Numbered from the stretch's first letter, positions 15,057 to 24,088 are shown. The stretch: DNA of 64,000 nucleotides from Natronosporangium sp035305625 (GCA_963809545.1 CAWEKD010000005.1:434001-498000), one strand, 5' to 3'. Translations and numbers: made by a program. Notes: generated by a model from the sequence alone, not told the origin.

Positions 15057-16074
15057 TGGCTACCGAACCAGCCCAGCGCACCTCACCCCCCGGACCGATC
15101 GGACGGCGCCGCGCCGAACGCCTGGACCGGTTGGCCGAGCTGGCCGCCACCCCACCCGACGAGCGGGGGAGAGTCTCACCCGGGAGACACTGCGCCGGTT
15201 GCGGCGCAGCCCCATGGCGATGGTCGGCGCCTCCATCGTCCTGATCTTCGTGGTGATCGCGCTGATCGGGCCGCTGCTCACCCCACCCCCGAGCTGGCTG
15301 CCGCTGCCGCTGTACTCCCCGATCGAGAACGTGGGGCTGGAGCAGATCCGCCCCGGCCAGATCCCGGGCCCCAGCGGTGACCACTGGCTGGGCCTGGATC
15401 ACCTGGGACGGGACGAGCTCAGCCGGATGCTGTACGGGGCGCGACAGACCCTGCTGGTCGGGGTGGTCGCCACCCTGATCGGCTTCACCGCCGGCGCGGT
15501 GATCGGCGGGGTCGCCGGTGCCGCGTACGGGCTGGGCGGTCGGATCGGCCGGTGGATCGACTCGATCCTGATGCGCTTCATCGACCTGCTGTTGGCCATG
15601 CCGCCGTTGCTGTTGGCGTTCAGTGTGGCGGCGGTGCTCGGCCGGAGCTTGACCGCGGTGATGATCGCGGTGGGGGTGGCGGCTACGCCGATCTTCGCCC
15701 GACTGCTGCGCGGTTCGATGATCGCCCAGGCCAATCGGGACTACGTGCTGGCCGCCACCTCGCTGGGGGTACGGCGGCCGCGGATCGTGCTGTCGCACGT
15801 GTTCCCCAACTCCCTCGCCCCCGTGATCGTGCAGGCGACGCTGACGTTGGCTACCGCCATCATCGAGGCGGCCGGGCTGTCGTTCCTGGGTCTGGGCAAC
15901 CCAGACTCCCGGTGGCCGGAGTGGGGCACCATGCTGGCTCAGGCGCAGGCCCAGTTGGCGGTCCAGCCGATGCTGGCCGTCTACCCGGCGATCGCGATCA
16001 TCATCACCGCGCTCGGGTTCACCCTGCTCGGTGAGGCGATGCGCGAAGCGCTCGACCCGAAGCTGCGGAGGTGA
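15056..16074 (+). CDS. ABC transporter permease, DppC type, with an apparent frameshift near the N-terminus
   Basis: The reading frame that starts at 15056 (MATEPAQRTSPPGPIGRRRAERLDRL) is the normal hydrophilic start of a DppC permease. It leaves frame at a run of five G at 15165-15169. One added G would join it to GESLTRETLRRLRRSPMAMVGASIVLIF and the complete downstream permease (GPSGDHWLGLDHLGRDELSRMLYGARQTL, EAA loop DYVLAATSLGVRRPRIVLSHVFPNSLAPVIVQ). Uncorrected, translation would have to restart at TTG 15199 or ATG 15214, losing only the cytoplasmic leader, so function could survive. It pairs with the DppB-type gene upstream and overlaps the ATPase gene downstream (GTGA). Confidence 0.82.
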
Positions 16075-17099
16075 GTGTGGAACTGACCGTGTCCCCGACG
16101 GAGGGGCCGCTGCTGGCGGTCTCCGACCTGTCCGTGGAGTTCCACCGCAAGGGCCAGCGTCCGGTCCGGGCGGTCGACGGGGTTTCCTTCACAGTGGACG
16201 CAGGGGAAGTGGTGGGCCTGGTCGGGGAGTCCGGCTGCGGCAAGAGTGTGACCGCGCTGGCCATCACCGGGCTCCTGCCGCAACGAGGGGTCCGGGTCGG
16301 CGGGCAGGCCCGGTTCGCCGGCACCGACTTGCTGACCCTGGACCGCCGCAGCCGGCGCGATCTGCGCGGCCGGGAGATCGCGATGGTGTTCCAGGATCCG
16401 ATCTCCTCCCTCAACCCGGTGGTGCCGGTGGGGGTGCAGGTGGCGGAGGTGTTGACCCGGCACCGGAACATGACCCGGCGCCAGGCCCGGAGCACCGCGG
16501 CGGAGCTGCTGGACCGGGTGGGTATCCCGGACCCGCAGCGGCGGCTGAAGGAATACCCCCACCAGCTGTCCGGGGGGATGCGGCAGCGGGCACTGATCGC
16601 GATGGCGGTGGCCTGCCAACCCCGGCTGCTGATCGCCGACGAACCCACCACCGCCTTGGACGTCACCATCCAGGCGCAGATCCTGGAGCTGCTCAAGGAA
16701 CTGGTCCAGGAAATCGGCACCGCCCTCATCATGATCACTCACGATCTGGGGATCGTGGCCGGCATGTGCGACCGGGTCAACGTCCTGTACGCGGGTCGGG
16801 TGGTGGAGACCGCGGACCGGCGGGCGCTGTTCGCCCATCCCCACCACCCGTACACGGTGGGGCTGCTGCGCTCGATCCCGCGCCTGGACGGGGCCCGGGG
16901 GGAACGGTTTGACCCCGATCCCCGGCTCCGTGCGGGACCTGCTGCCGTGGCAGGAAGGGTGTGCGTACGCGCCCCGCTGCACCCGCCGGAGCGAGGAGTG
17001 TCTGGACGGGCTACCGGCGTTGGTGGAGGAACCGGACGGCCGGGCGTACCGGTGTATTCACCCGGAGCGGGCCGGCGGGCCGACCCGGGGACACGGTGA
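16071..17099 (+). CDS. ABC transporter ATP-binding protein, DppD type, C-terminus frameshifted
   Basis: Residues 1-280 are a normal peptide-importer ATPase: Walker A GESGCGKS, Q-loop VFQDPISSLNP, signature LSGGMRQRALIAMAVACQPRLLIADEPTTALD, and H-loop MITHDLGIV. The oligopeptide C-terminal domain should then read LTPIPGSVRDLLPWQEGCAYAPRCTRRSEECLDG. That text is in the next frame, reached only if one base is removed near the TTT at 16908-16910. As written, the protein ends in an unrelated Arg/Gly/Pro tail stopping at 17099. With the base removed, the frame has no stop before the DppF start and would fuse the two ATPases. Confidence 0.82.
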   Translation: MSVELTVSPTEGPLLAVSDLSVEFHRKGQRPVRAVDGVSFTVDAGEVVGLVGESGCGKSVTALAITGLLPQRGVRVGGQARFAGTDLLTLDRRSRRDLRGREIAMVFQDPISSLNPVVPVGVQVAEVLTRHRNMTRRQARSTAAELLDRVGIPDPQRRLKEYPHQLSGGMRQRALIAMAVACQPRLLIADEPTTALDVTIQAQILELLKELVQEIGTALIMITHDLGIVAGMCDRVNVLYAGRVVETADRRALFAHPHHPYTVGLLRSIPRLDGARGERFDPDPRLRAGPAAVAGRVCVRAPLHPPERGVSGRATGVGGGTGRPGVPVYSPGAGRRADPGTR

Positions 17100-17109
17100 G
17101 GGTGGGAGC

Positions 17110-18213
17110 ATGACGGACGAGGCACAGCGGCAGCCGCTGCTTCAGGTGCGGGATCTGAAGGTGCACTTCCCGATCAAGCGGGGCATCATCTTCGACCGCG
17201 TGGTCGGGCACGTCCGGGCGGTGGACGGGGTCGACCTCACGATCTATCCGGGCCAGACGTACGGCCTGGTGGGCGAGTCCGGCTGCGGCAAGTCCACGCT
17301 GGGGCGGGCGGTGTTGCGGTTGAACCCGATTACCGCCGGCTCGGTCACGTTCGACGGCGTGGAGTTGACCCAGCTGGAAGGGGAGCCGCTGCGGGCGATG
17401 CGGCGCCGGATGCAAATGATCTTCCAAGACCCGCTGTCCAGTCTGGACCCACGTCAGAACGTGGAGTCGATTCTGACCGAGGGCCTGGCCACGCACGGCA
17501 TCGGCGCGGACCGGGCGGAGCGACGGGAGATCATCAGCGAGACCCTGGACAAGGTCGGCCTGCCGCGGTGGGCGCTGTCCCGGTATCCGCATGAGTTCTC
17601 CGGTGGCCAGCGCCAGCGGATCGGGATCGCCCGGGCGCTGGCGCTCGGCCCGGATCTGATCATCGCGGACGAGCCGGTGTCGGCGTTGGACGTGTCGATC
17701 CAGGCCCAGGTGATCAACCTGCTGGAGGAGCTCCAGGACTCGCTCGGGCTCACCTACCTGGTGATCGCCCACGACCTGGCGGTGGTACGCCACATCTCCG
17801 ATGTGGTCGGGGTGATGTACCTGGGTGCCTTGGTGGAGGAGGCGCCGTCGGACGACCTGTACGCCGAGCCGCTGCACCCGTACACCCGGGCGCTGATGTC
17901 GGCGGTGCCGGTGCCTGACCCGGACGTGGAGGACCGGCGGGAACGGATCCTGCTCTCCGGTGACCTGCCGTCCCCGGCGAACCCGCCGGCCGGCTGCCGG
18001 TTCCACACCCGGTGCCCGTGGGCGCAGCCGGAGCGGTGCGCCACCGAACGGCCGGCGCTGGTGGAGCTGCGTCCGGGCCATCGGGTGGCTTGTCACTGGG
18101 CGCAGGAGATCGCCGACGGCAAGATTCAGCCGCACCGGGTGTCGGCCGAGCTGGTCCGCCCGGACGACGGCGCGCCGGGCGGGCCGGAGCTCCAGCCCAC
18201 TCCCCTGCGCTAG
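17110..18213 (+). CDS. ABC transporter ATP-binding protein, DppF type
   Basis: 367 residues from the ATG at 17110 behind GGTGGGAG. Complete ATPase: Walker A GESGCGKSTLGRAVLRL, Q-loop IFQDPLSSLDPRQNV, signature FSGGQRQRIGIARALALGPDLIIADEPVSALD, H-loop VIAHDLAVV. The oligopeptide C-terminal domain has CRFHTRCPWAQPERCATERPALVE, whose Cys residues resemble those seen in DppD/OppF proteins. It energises import together with DppD. The same frame is open upstream to 16909 and encodes the missing DppD tail, so a fused DppD-DppF protein (as in GsiA-type ATPases) is possible. Confidence 0.88.
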   Translation: MTDEAQRQPLLQVRDLKVHFPIKRGIIFDRVVGHVRAVDGVDLTIYPGQTYGLVGESGCGKSTLGRAVLRLNPITAGSVTFDGVELTQLEGEPLRAMRRRMQMIFQDPLSSLDPRQNVESILTEGLATHGIGADRAERREIISETLDKVGLPRWALSRYPHEFSGGQRQRIGIARALALGPDLIIADEPVSALDVSIQAQVINLLEELQDSLGLTYLVIAHDLAVVRHISDVVGVMYLGALVEEAPSDDLYAEPLHPYTRALMSAVPVPDPDVEDRRERILLSGDLPSPANPPAGCRFHTRCPWAQPERCATERPALVELRPGHRVACHWAQEIADGKIQPHRVSAELVRPDDGAPGGPELQPTPLR

Positions 18214-18238
18214 TGGAGGGCCCTGCGGTAGCGGAAGG

Positions 18239-18261
18239 GGTGAGGAAGAGGTCGCCTCACC
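18239..18261 (+). terminator. Terminator of the first peptide importer operon
   Basis: GGTGAGG and CCTCACC arms around a 9-base loop. Further pairing outside (GTAGCGG with GCGGCTAC) extends the stem. It lies 26 bases after the DppF-type stop. Confidence 0.6.
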
Positions 18262-18475
18262 GCGGCTACGCGACGGCGCGGTCCGCTCCTGGGCGGTACC
18301 GGCGCAGCCGGTGGACTCCGGCCCGGCCTGGCTGGTCACGATCGCCGTACTGCTGTGAGAAATCGGTGCGGCGCCACTGCCCATCCGCGCCCTGCCCCGC
18401 TGGCGATCTCTCCTTGCCGACGAAATCGGAAACAACTTGGCGACGAATACGGAAATCATGGCTACGATGGGGGTC

Positions 18476-19766
18476 ATGGGCGCCCGCTTGAGTGACCTGG
18501 TCCCCCGCCGTTTGACCAGCGTGCTTCGACAACGGATGACCTGGGCTCCGGTGGTGGTGCTACCGGTGCTCGCGCGGTCGGCAAGTCCGTTCTGCTACGG
18601 GGCCTGGCGGCCGAGTTCGACGCTCCGGTGGTGGATCTCGACGACCTGGACACTCGTGCCCTGGCCGAACCGATCCGGCCACGTTCGTGACCGGATTGGC
18701 CCCGGTGTTCATCGACGAATTCCAGCACGTGCCAGAAGTGCTGGAACGCGATCAAAGCGGAGTTGAACCGCTCCACCGTCCCGGGTCGGTACGTCATCAC
18801 CGGCTCGACCCGCTACGACCTGCTCCCCCGGTCCGCGCAGTCCCTGACCGGCCGCGCGACCGTGGCGCCGGGTTGCCGCTGTCCCAGGGGGAGATTGACG
18901 GACGGCACGAGACGTTCGTCGAAACCTTGCTGACGGATCCGCGGGCGTTGTCCACCTATCAGGGTGGTGGGACGACTCGGGAGGAGTACATCGACCGAAT
19001 CCTCACCGGCGGTTTCCCGCTAGCGTTGATGCTGCCGGTGGCAGCACGCGACCGTTGGTTCGCCGACTACGTGTCCTTGGTGTGTGAGCGGGACGTGGTC
19101 GCACTATCCAAAGTGAGGCAACGGGAGCAACTACCCCGCCTGCTGGCCCGGTTGGCAGCCCAGACGGCTCAGGTACTCAACATCGCCGAAGCGGCCCGGT
19201 CGGTGTCCATTGAAGCTTCCTCGGCGGAGAACTACACCCAGTTGCTGGAAGCGGTCTTTCTCATCTATCGGTTGCCAGCGTGGGGAACCACCCTCGGATC
19301 CAAAATAGGCGCAGCCCCCAAAGTACATGTGCTGGACTCCGGCCTCGGCGCGCACCTGCTCCGGCTCACCCGTGAGAAGCTGGCCCGACGACAGCCGCAG
19401 GCACTGACCGAGTTCGGGCACCTGGTGGAGACCTTCGCAGTGGGCGAGATCCGCAAGCAGGTGAGTTGGCAGGAATCTCCGGTCACGATCGGGCACTGGC
19501 GCACCCGGGACGGCGCCGAGGTCGACCTGGTGCTGGAACGCGCGGACGGAACGGTCGTCGGGATCGAGGTGAAGGCGTCCTCCCGGGTCAGCAGCGCAGA
19601 CGGACGCGGACTACGCAGCCTCGCCGACCGGCTCGGTGAGGCGTGGCGGGGCGGGGTGGTGCTGCATCTCGGCTACCACACCGCCACCCTGGACCAGGAG
19701 CGGACGATCGTCGCCACCCCGCTGGACGTGCTGTGGCGCAGCCGGGAAGACGACCAGTCCACCTGA
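18476..19766 (+). pseudogene. Decayed DUF4143/AAA_14-type ATPase gene with four frameshifts
   Basis: Conceptual joining of frames gives one protein: MGARLSDLVPRRLTSVLRQR, then Walker A GARAVGKSVLLRGLAAEF, Walker B-like APVFIDEFQHVPEVL, KAELNRSTVPGRYVITGSTRYDL, and a long C-terminal DUF4143 part (REEYIDRILTGGFPLALML, LVETFAVGEIRKQ, GAEVDLVLERADGTVVGIEVKASS). The last has the Asp/Glu/Lys pattern of a nuclease-like domain. Frames break near 18562 (-1), 18670 (-1), 18746 (+1) and 18870 (-1). The intact family are ATPases common in archaea and bacteria with unclear roles. The uninterrupted part from 18873 is 298 codons and could still be expressed. It is not part of the dpp operon. Confidence 0.85.
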
Positions 19767-19776
19767 CGCGGTGCTG

Positions 19777-20049
19777 TCAACCCAGGGGGCGGTCCAGCAG
19801 CCCCACCGCGAGCGCGTGGACGGCGTCCAGGTCGGCGGGGTCGGTGAGGGTCACCCGGCCACCGGTGACCACGTACCACTCGGCGGCGTCCCGGTACTGC
19901 ACCCGTACCGTGACCTGACCGTCGGCGGCGAGCTCGGTCCGTAAGGTCAGGTCCCCGGTGATCACCCCGACCTCGTCGGTCATCACCCCGCCCGGGCCGG
20001 CGGTGATGTGGGTGGTCCGACTGTCCTGCGGTGGCGCCGGCTCGCTCAT
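19777..20049 (-). CDS. Small protein of unknown function
   Basis: 90 residues from an ATG at 20049 (MSEPAPPQ). No recognised family. The body alternates strands: THITAGPGGVMTDEVG, VITGDLTLRTELAADGQVTVRVQYRDAAEWYVVTGG and RVTLTDPADLDAVHALAVGLLD. It looks like a small beta-rich fold ending in a helix. No membrane segment. It lies 17 bases after the HNH nuclease gene on the same strand, so the two are probably co-transcribed. A longer reading to 20199 runs into the nuclease gene and was rejected. Confidence 0.65.
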   Translation of the reverse strand: MSEPAPPQDSRTTHITAGPGGVMTDEVGVITGDLTLRTELAADGQVTVRVQYRDAAEWYVVTGGRVTLTDPADLDAVHALAVGLLDRPLG

Positions 20050-20066
20050 CCGTCCCCCTCGCCTTC

Positions 20067-20795
20067 CTATTCGCAGGTGTCCAACATGTCGGCGAGCGCG
20101 TCCCGTTCGGCCGCGGTCACCGACAGTTCCCAATGATGCTTCACCACGATCCAGTCGTGGGCGTATTGACACCAGTACGCGCGTAGTGGCGGCTTCCACT
20201 GCGAGGGATCCTGGTCTCCCTTGGCCCGATTGGAGGTGGCCGAGACCGCGAACAGCTGCGGCCGCTCCAGGTCGTTGGCGAACTCCGTCCGCTGCTCCTT
20301 CGTCCAGGAGGCGGCGCCGGTACGCCAGGCGTTGGCCAGCGGCACCATGTGGTCAATGTCGATGTCACCGGGGTCGGTGAAGGTTTCACCGTCGTAGACA
20401 CTGACCCAGGTGCCGCTGATCACCTTGCAGGAGTCGTCCTCGGTGACGATGCCCTCACCATCGCGGGCCAGCACGACGTGGCGGACATTGCACCCGTCCA
20501 TCATCTGCCAATGTGGGAACTCGTCCCGGCTGTAGCCGGCCATCGAGCCCCACTCGGCCACCGTCAACTCGGCCAACTGCGCCCGGGCCCGGTCGGCATC
20601 CACCTCCTCCCGGGTGATCGGAGCGACGGTGCCATTGGACGGATCATCCGAGAACCATTCCTGGAGGTACTCTTCCCCGCTGAAGTAGCCGACCAGCGCC
20701 AGGACGACTACCGCAACCAGTACCCCGACCAGACTGCGAGGGGTGAGGACGGGGCGGGAAGAGGTGCGGGAGGAGCGACGTTTGCGAGGGGACAC
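20067..20795 (-). CDS. Membrane-anchored HNH nuclease (DUF1524 family)
   Basis: 242 residues. A basic N-terminus and one hydrophobic segment (SLVGVLVAVVVLALVGYFSG, about 21-40) place the rest outside the cell or at the membrane. The C-terminal catalytic domain holds GDIDIDHMVPLANAWRTGA with the His of the HNH/DUF1524 motif, then ERPQLFAVSATSNRAKGDQDPSQW, where Asn and Lys complete the metal site. The pattern YWCQYAHDWIVVKHHWEL, with conserved Cys residues (three more are spread through the domain), fits secreted actinobacterial nucleases of this type. It is probably a non-specific extracellular nuclease. Confidence 0.85.
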   Translation of the reverse strand: MSPRKRRSSRTSSRPVLTPRSLVGVLVAVVVLALVGYFSGEEYLQEWFSDDPSNGTVAPITREEVDADRARAQLAELTVAEWGSMAGYSRDEFPHWQMMDGCNVRHVVLARDGEGIVTEDDSCKVISGTWVSVYDGETFTDPGDIDIDHMVPLANAWRTGAASWTKEQRTEFANDLERPQLFAVSATSNRAKGDQDPSQWKPPLRAYWCQYAHDWIVVKHHWELSVTAAERDALADMLDTCE

Positions 20796-20909
20796 GGCCG
20801 TATCCTATGCGGCCACACTGCTTCTCACCGCGATCACTACCCGTGGATCACGTGGTAGACCGCTAGCCGGAACAGCAACAGTCGCGGGGTGGCCTCGCAC
20901 TCCTGCACA

Positions 20910-20951
20910 GATCGTGGTGGGCGGCCCGTGGGCGGACCACCCACCACGATC
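20910..20951 (-). terminator. Terminator downstream of leuA
   Basis: Perfect 12-base arms GATCGTGGTGGG and CCCACCACGATC with additional inner pairing (GGTCCGCCC region). It starts 9 bases beyond the corrected leuA stop at 20960, which supports the reading that leuA really extends to 20960. Confidence 0.75.
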
Positions 20952-20959
20952 ACGAAAAC

Positions 20960-22725
20960 TCAGCGACGGGCGCGGTTGACCGCGCTGGCTACCGCCCGTA
21001 GGGAGGCGGTGACGATGTTCTCGTCGATCCCGACCCCCCACACGGTCCGGTCCCCCACCTCGCACTCCACGTACGCGGCCGCGCGGGCATCCTCCCCCGC
21101 CGACAGCGCGTGCTCGGCGTAGTCGAGCACCCGGACCGCCACCCCGTGTGTCTCCAGCGCGTGTGTGAACGCGTCGATCGGACCGTTGCCGATCCCGGTC
21201 AGGGTGCGCCGCTGACCGGCTTCGTCCACAGTGACCGTGATCTCCACCTTTCCCTCCATGGTGGAGACTGATGCGCGGTCACCGCCAGCTTCGGTTCGGC
21301 CTGCTGCTCCACGAGGTACTCGGTGGCGAAGATCCGCCACATCTCCTCCGGGGTGACTTCGCCGCCGAACGTGTCGGTGTGGCGCTGGATCACCCCGGAC
21401 AGCTCGATCTGCAGCCGGCGCGGCAGGTCCAGCTGGTGTTCGGTGCGCATCACGTACGCCACCCCACCCTTGCCGGACTGGGAGTTGACCCGGATCACCG
21501 CCTCGTAGGTGCGGCCCACATCCTTGGGGTCGATCGGCAGGTACGGCACGCTCCACTCGTACTCATCCACCGGCACCCCGGCCGCGGCCGCGTCCCGCTC
21601 CAGCGCCTCGAACCCCTTCTTGATGGCGTCCTGGTGGGAGCCGGAGAACGCGGTGTACACCAGGTCACCGGCGTACGGGTGCCGCTCGTGCACCGGTAGC
21701 TGGTTGCAGTACTCCACGGTCCGCTTGATCTCGTCGATGTTCGAGAAGTCGATCTGCGGATCGATGCCCTGCGAGAAGAGGTTCAGCCCCAGCGTGACCA
21801 GGTCGACGTTGCCGGTCCGCTCCCCGTTGCCGAACAGGCAACCCTCCACCCGGTCCGCGCCGGCCATCAGCCCCAGCTCCGCGGCGGCCACCGCGGTGCC
21901 CCGGTCGTTGTGCGGGTGCAGCGACAGCACCAGCGACCCCCGGCGCGGCAGGTGCCGGTTCATCCACTCGATCGAGTCGGCGTACACGTTGGGCGTGGTC
22001 ATCTCCACGGTGGCCGGCAGGTTCACGATCAACGGCCGATCCGGGGTCGGATCCAGCACGTCGATCACGGCCGAGCAGACTTCCAGCGCGTACTCCAGCT
22101 CGGTGCCGGTGTACGACTCGGGCGAGTACTCGTAGTAAATGTCGGTGTCCGGGGTGTGGATCTCGGCGTACTTCTGGCACATCCGGGCCCCGTCGGTGGC
22201 GATCGCGGTAATGCCGGGCTTGTCGAGCCCGAACACCACCCGGCGCTGCAGCACCGAGGTCGAGTTGTAGAAGTGCACGATCGCCCGCTTGGCTCCGCGG
22301 AGCGACTCGAACGTCCGGTCGATCAGGTGCTCCCGGCACTGGGTGAGCACCTGGATGGTGACGTCGTCCGGGATCAGGTCCTCTTCGATGAGCATCCGGA
22401 CGAAGTCGTAGTCGGTCTGGCTGGCCGACGGGAAGCCGACCTCGATCTCCTTGTAGCCCATCCGGACCAGCAGCTGGAACATCCGCCGCTTGCGCTCCGG
22501 GGACATCGGGTCGATCAGCGCCTGGTTGCCGTCGCGGAGGTCGACCGCGCACCACCGGGGCGCCGCTTCGATCCGGCGGCTGGGCCAGGTGCGGTCAGGC
22601 AGGTCTACCTTCAGCTGCTCGTGGTACGGCCGGTAGCGCTGGTACGGCATCCGGCTGGGGGTTTGACGAGCAATCGGGTCAGCTACCCGGTGCGGGGAAC
22701 CGATCGAGGGAACAGATGCGGACAC
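20960..22725 (-). CDS. leuA: 2-isopropylmalate synthase, with an apparent frameshift before the regulatory domain
   Basis: LeuA condenses 2-ketoisovalerate with acetyl-CoA, the first step of leucine synthesis. From the GTG at 22725 (GAGGAG upstream) the catalytic barrel is complete: WCAVDLRDGNQALIDPM, EVGFPSASQTDYDFVR, LSLHPHNDRGTAVAAAELG, GCLFGNGERTGNVDLVTL. The linker runs to EPKLAVTAHQS. There the frame breaks (about 21258-21270): the sequence as given ends with a short basic tail at 21199. One frame over it reads STMEGKVEITVTVDEAGQRR to the normal C-terminal allosteric domain, ending VASAVNRARR at 20960. One base appears to be missing (or two extra). Without that domain the enzyme would lack leucine feedback. 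A leader peptide precedes the gene. Confidence 0.88.
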
Positions 22726-22838
22726 GAGAGAACTCCTCAGTCATGTGACGGTGCGTGGAACGATCCCGGGCGGACGACGCGGTTCGTCCGGGGTAGGCAA
22801 TAGGGATCGACCGGCGCTGGGCGCTGCACGCGCGAGCT

Positions 22839-22875
22839 CCGCGACGAGGTGCCGGCCTAACGGGCCTCGTCGCGG
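22839..22875 (-). promoter_or_regulatory. Stem-loop of a leucine attenuator, overlapping the leader peptide stop
   Basis: Perfect 11-base arms CCGCGACGAGG (22839-22849) and CCTCGTCGCGG (22865-22875) with a 15-base loop containing the leader stop codon. A ribosome stalled at the Leu codons just upstream would change this fold. A second hairpin (22765-22794; CGGACGA/TCGTCCG core) lies nearer leuA and could be the competing terminator or ribosome-site lock. Attenuation of leuA by leader peptides is known in actinobacteria. Confidence 0.65.
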
Positions 22876-22901
22876 CAGCGAAGAAGCAGCGCCTGCCACA
22901 T
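22857..22901 (-). CDS. leuA leader peptide (MWQALLLRCRDEAR)
   Basis: A 14-codon reading frame, 131 bases upstream of leuA on the same strand. It has three consecutive Leu codons CTG CTT CTT. CTT is rare in this GC-rich genome, so ribosomes should stall when Leu-tRNA is short. The stop lies inside the loop of an 11-base stem. The position, the Leu run and the structure together identify an attenuator peptide and not a chance frame. Confidence 0.75.
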   Translation of the reverse strand: MWQALLLRCRDEAR

Positions 22902-23052
22902 GACGGGACTAACCATACGCGAGCTGGGTGGACTCCGGGAGCAACGACTCACATGATGGGACGTCGGCCACACCTGTCCTGCCGGCCCCCTCCGCCCCAC
23001 CGGCGCGGCCGCACCCCGCGCCCGGGCGGAGTGGCCCACCCGGCGCGCCCAC

Positions 23053-23991
23053 TCACCCCTCGGTGGGGACAGGAGACGGGGTGGGGGTCTCGGACGGGGT
23101 AGCGGTCGGGCTCGGCGCCACCAGCGACGGGGGCGACTCCTCCACCACCGGCCCGGGCAGGGTGACGGTGTCCGGGGTAGCCGGATCGCTGCCGATCAGG
23201 GTGATGGTGCCCAGGGGCAACTGCGCGCCGGTGAGCGTGCCGTCCGAGTCGAAGCAGTAGATCCCCGGATCCAGTGGCGGCACGAGGGAAGCAGCGCTGG
23301 GTTGCACGGAGAAGCACTGGCCCCCCACCCCTTCCGGGACGGGCGCCCCGCTCACCGCTACCGGCGCGCTCCGGTCCCGCAACACGTCCAGCCAGTCACT
23401 GAACAGGTGGTGTACCCGCGGGTCGGTCTCCTCAGTCAAGCCACTGACCGCCACGCACCGGGTCGGCTGGGGTGGGGTCGGCAGGGTGCAGTGGTAGAGC
23501 TGCCCCCCGATGCCGATCATTGCGATGTCGAGCGTGCCGCTCCAGGCGCCGCCGGTGAGGTCCACCCGCCAACTGCCGTCGGCGGCGCGGACCACCACCA
23601 TTTCCCGGTCCGGCAGGTCAGGCGAGGACACCCGATAAAGCCGCACTCCCGCCAGGTCGGAAGCGGCGGCGGCGCGGGCGGCCAACTCGGCCCGTACCGC
23701 CGCGCCGGTCACCGGAGGGGGTGAGGTGGCCGGTGGCTCCACCGGCGGTGGATCCCCGTCCCCACAGCCGGCCAGCAGCACCGCCACCCCGGCCAGTACG
23801 CCGACGAGTGCTCCCACCACCGGCCGGTTTCCGCCTCCGCTGGGCTGAACCGATTCCGGCGCCGCCGCGGGCGGCGGCGTGGCACGGGAAGCCGCGCCCG
23901 GGGGGATCGCGTCAGTGGTGCTTCCACGGCGAGCCCCGCCCACCTTCGTCGACCGCGGCGGAGTTTTCACGGCGGATCCGGTTGTACGCAC
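23053..23991 (-). CDS. Membrane-anchored or lipoprotein of unknown function with a Pro-rich tail
   Basis: 312 residues from the GTG at 23991. After a 55-residue hydrophilic, Pro-rich start comes one hydrophobic segment ending in a lipobox-like Cys (RPVVGALVGVLAGVAVLLAGCGDGDPPP), so it is anchored either as a single-span protein or, from a later start, as a lipoprotein. The extracytoplasmic domain has SDLAGVRLYRVSSPDLPDREMVVVRAADGSWRVDL and paired Cys residues (QLYHCTLPTPPQPTRC, GGQCFSVQP...GIYCFDSDG), suggesting two disulfides. The C-terminus is Thr/Pro/Ser-rich. No family was recognised. It is divergent from lysC; frames extending further upstream would cover the lysC promoter and were not used. 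Confidence 0.7.
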   Translation of the reverse strand: MRTTGSAVKTPPRSTKVGGARRGSTTDAIPPGAASRATPPPAAAPESVQPSGGGNRPVVGALVGVLAGVAVLLAGCGDGDPPPVEPPATSPPPVTGAAVRAELAARAAAASDLAGVRLYRVSSPDLPDREMVVVRAADGSWRVDLTGGAWSGTLDIAMIGIGGQLYHCTLPTPPQPTRCVAVSGLTEETDPRVHHLFSDWLDVLRDRSAPVAVSGAPVPEGVGGQCFSVQPSAASLVPPLDPGIYCFDSDGTLTGAQLPLGTITLIGSDPATPDTVTLPGPVVEESPPSLVAPSPTATPSETPTPSPVPTEG

Positions 23992-24088
23992 CGCCTCATT
24001 CTGACCGGGTACCGCTCGATCGGCTTCGCCAGTCGGTACCCTTGGGTCGCGTTTCCCCGGAAAGCTCAGGAGAAGGAGGGTTGTCGCC

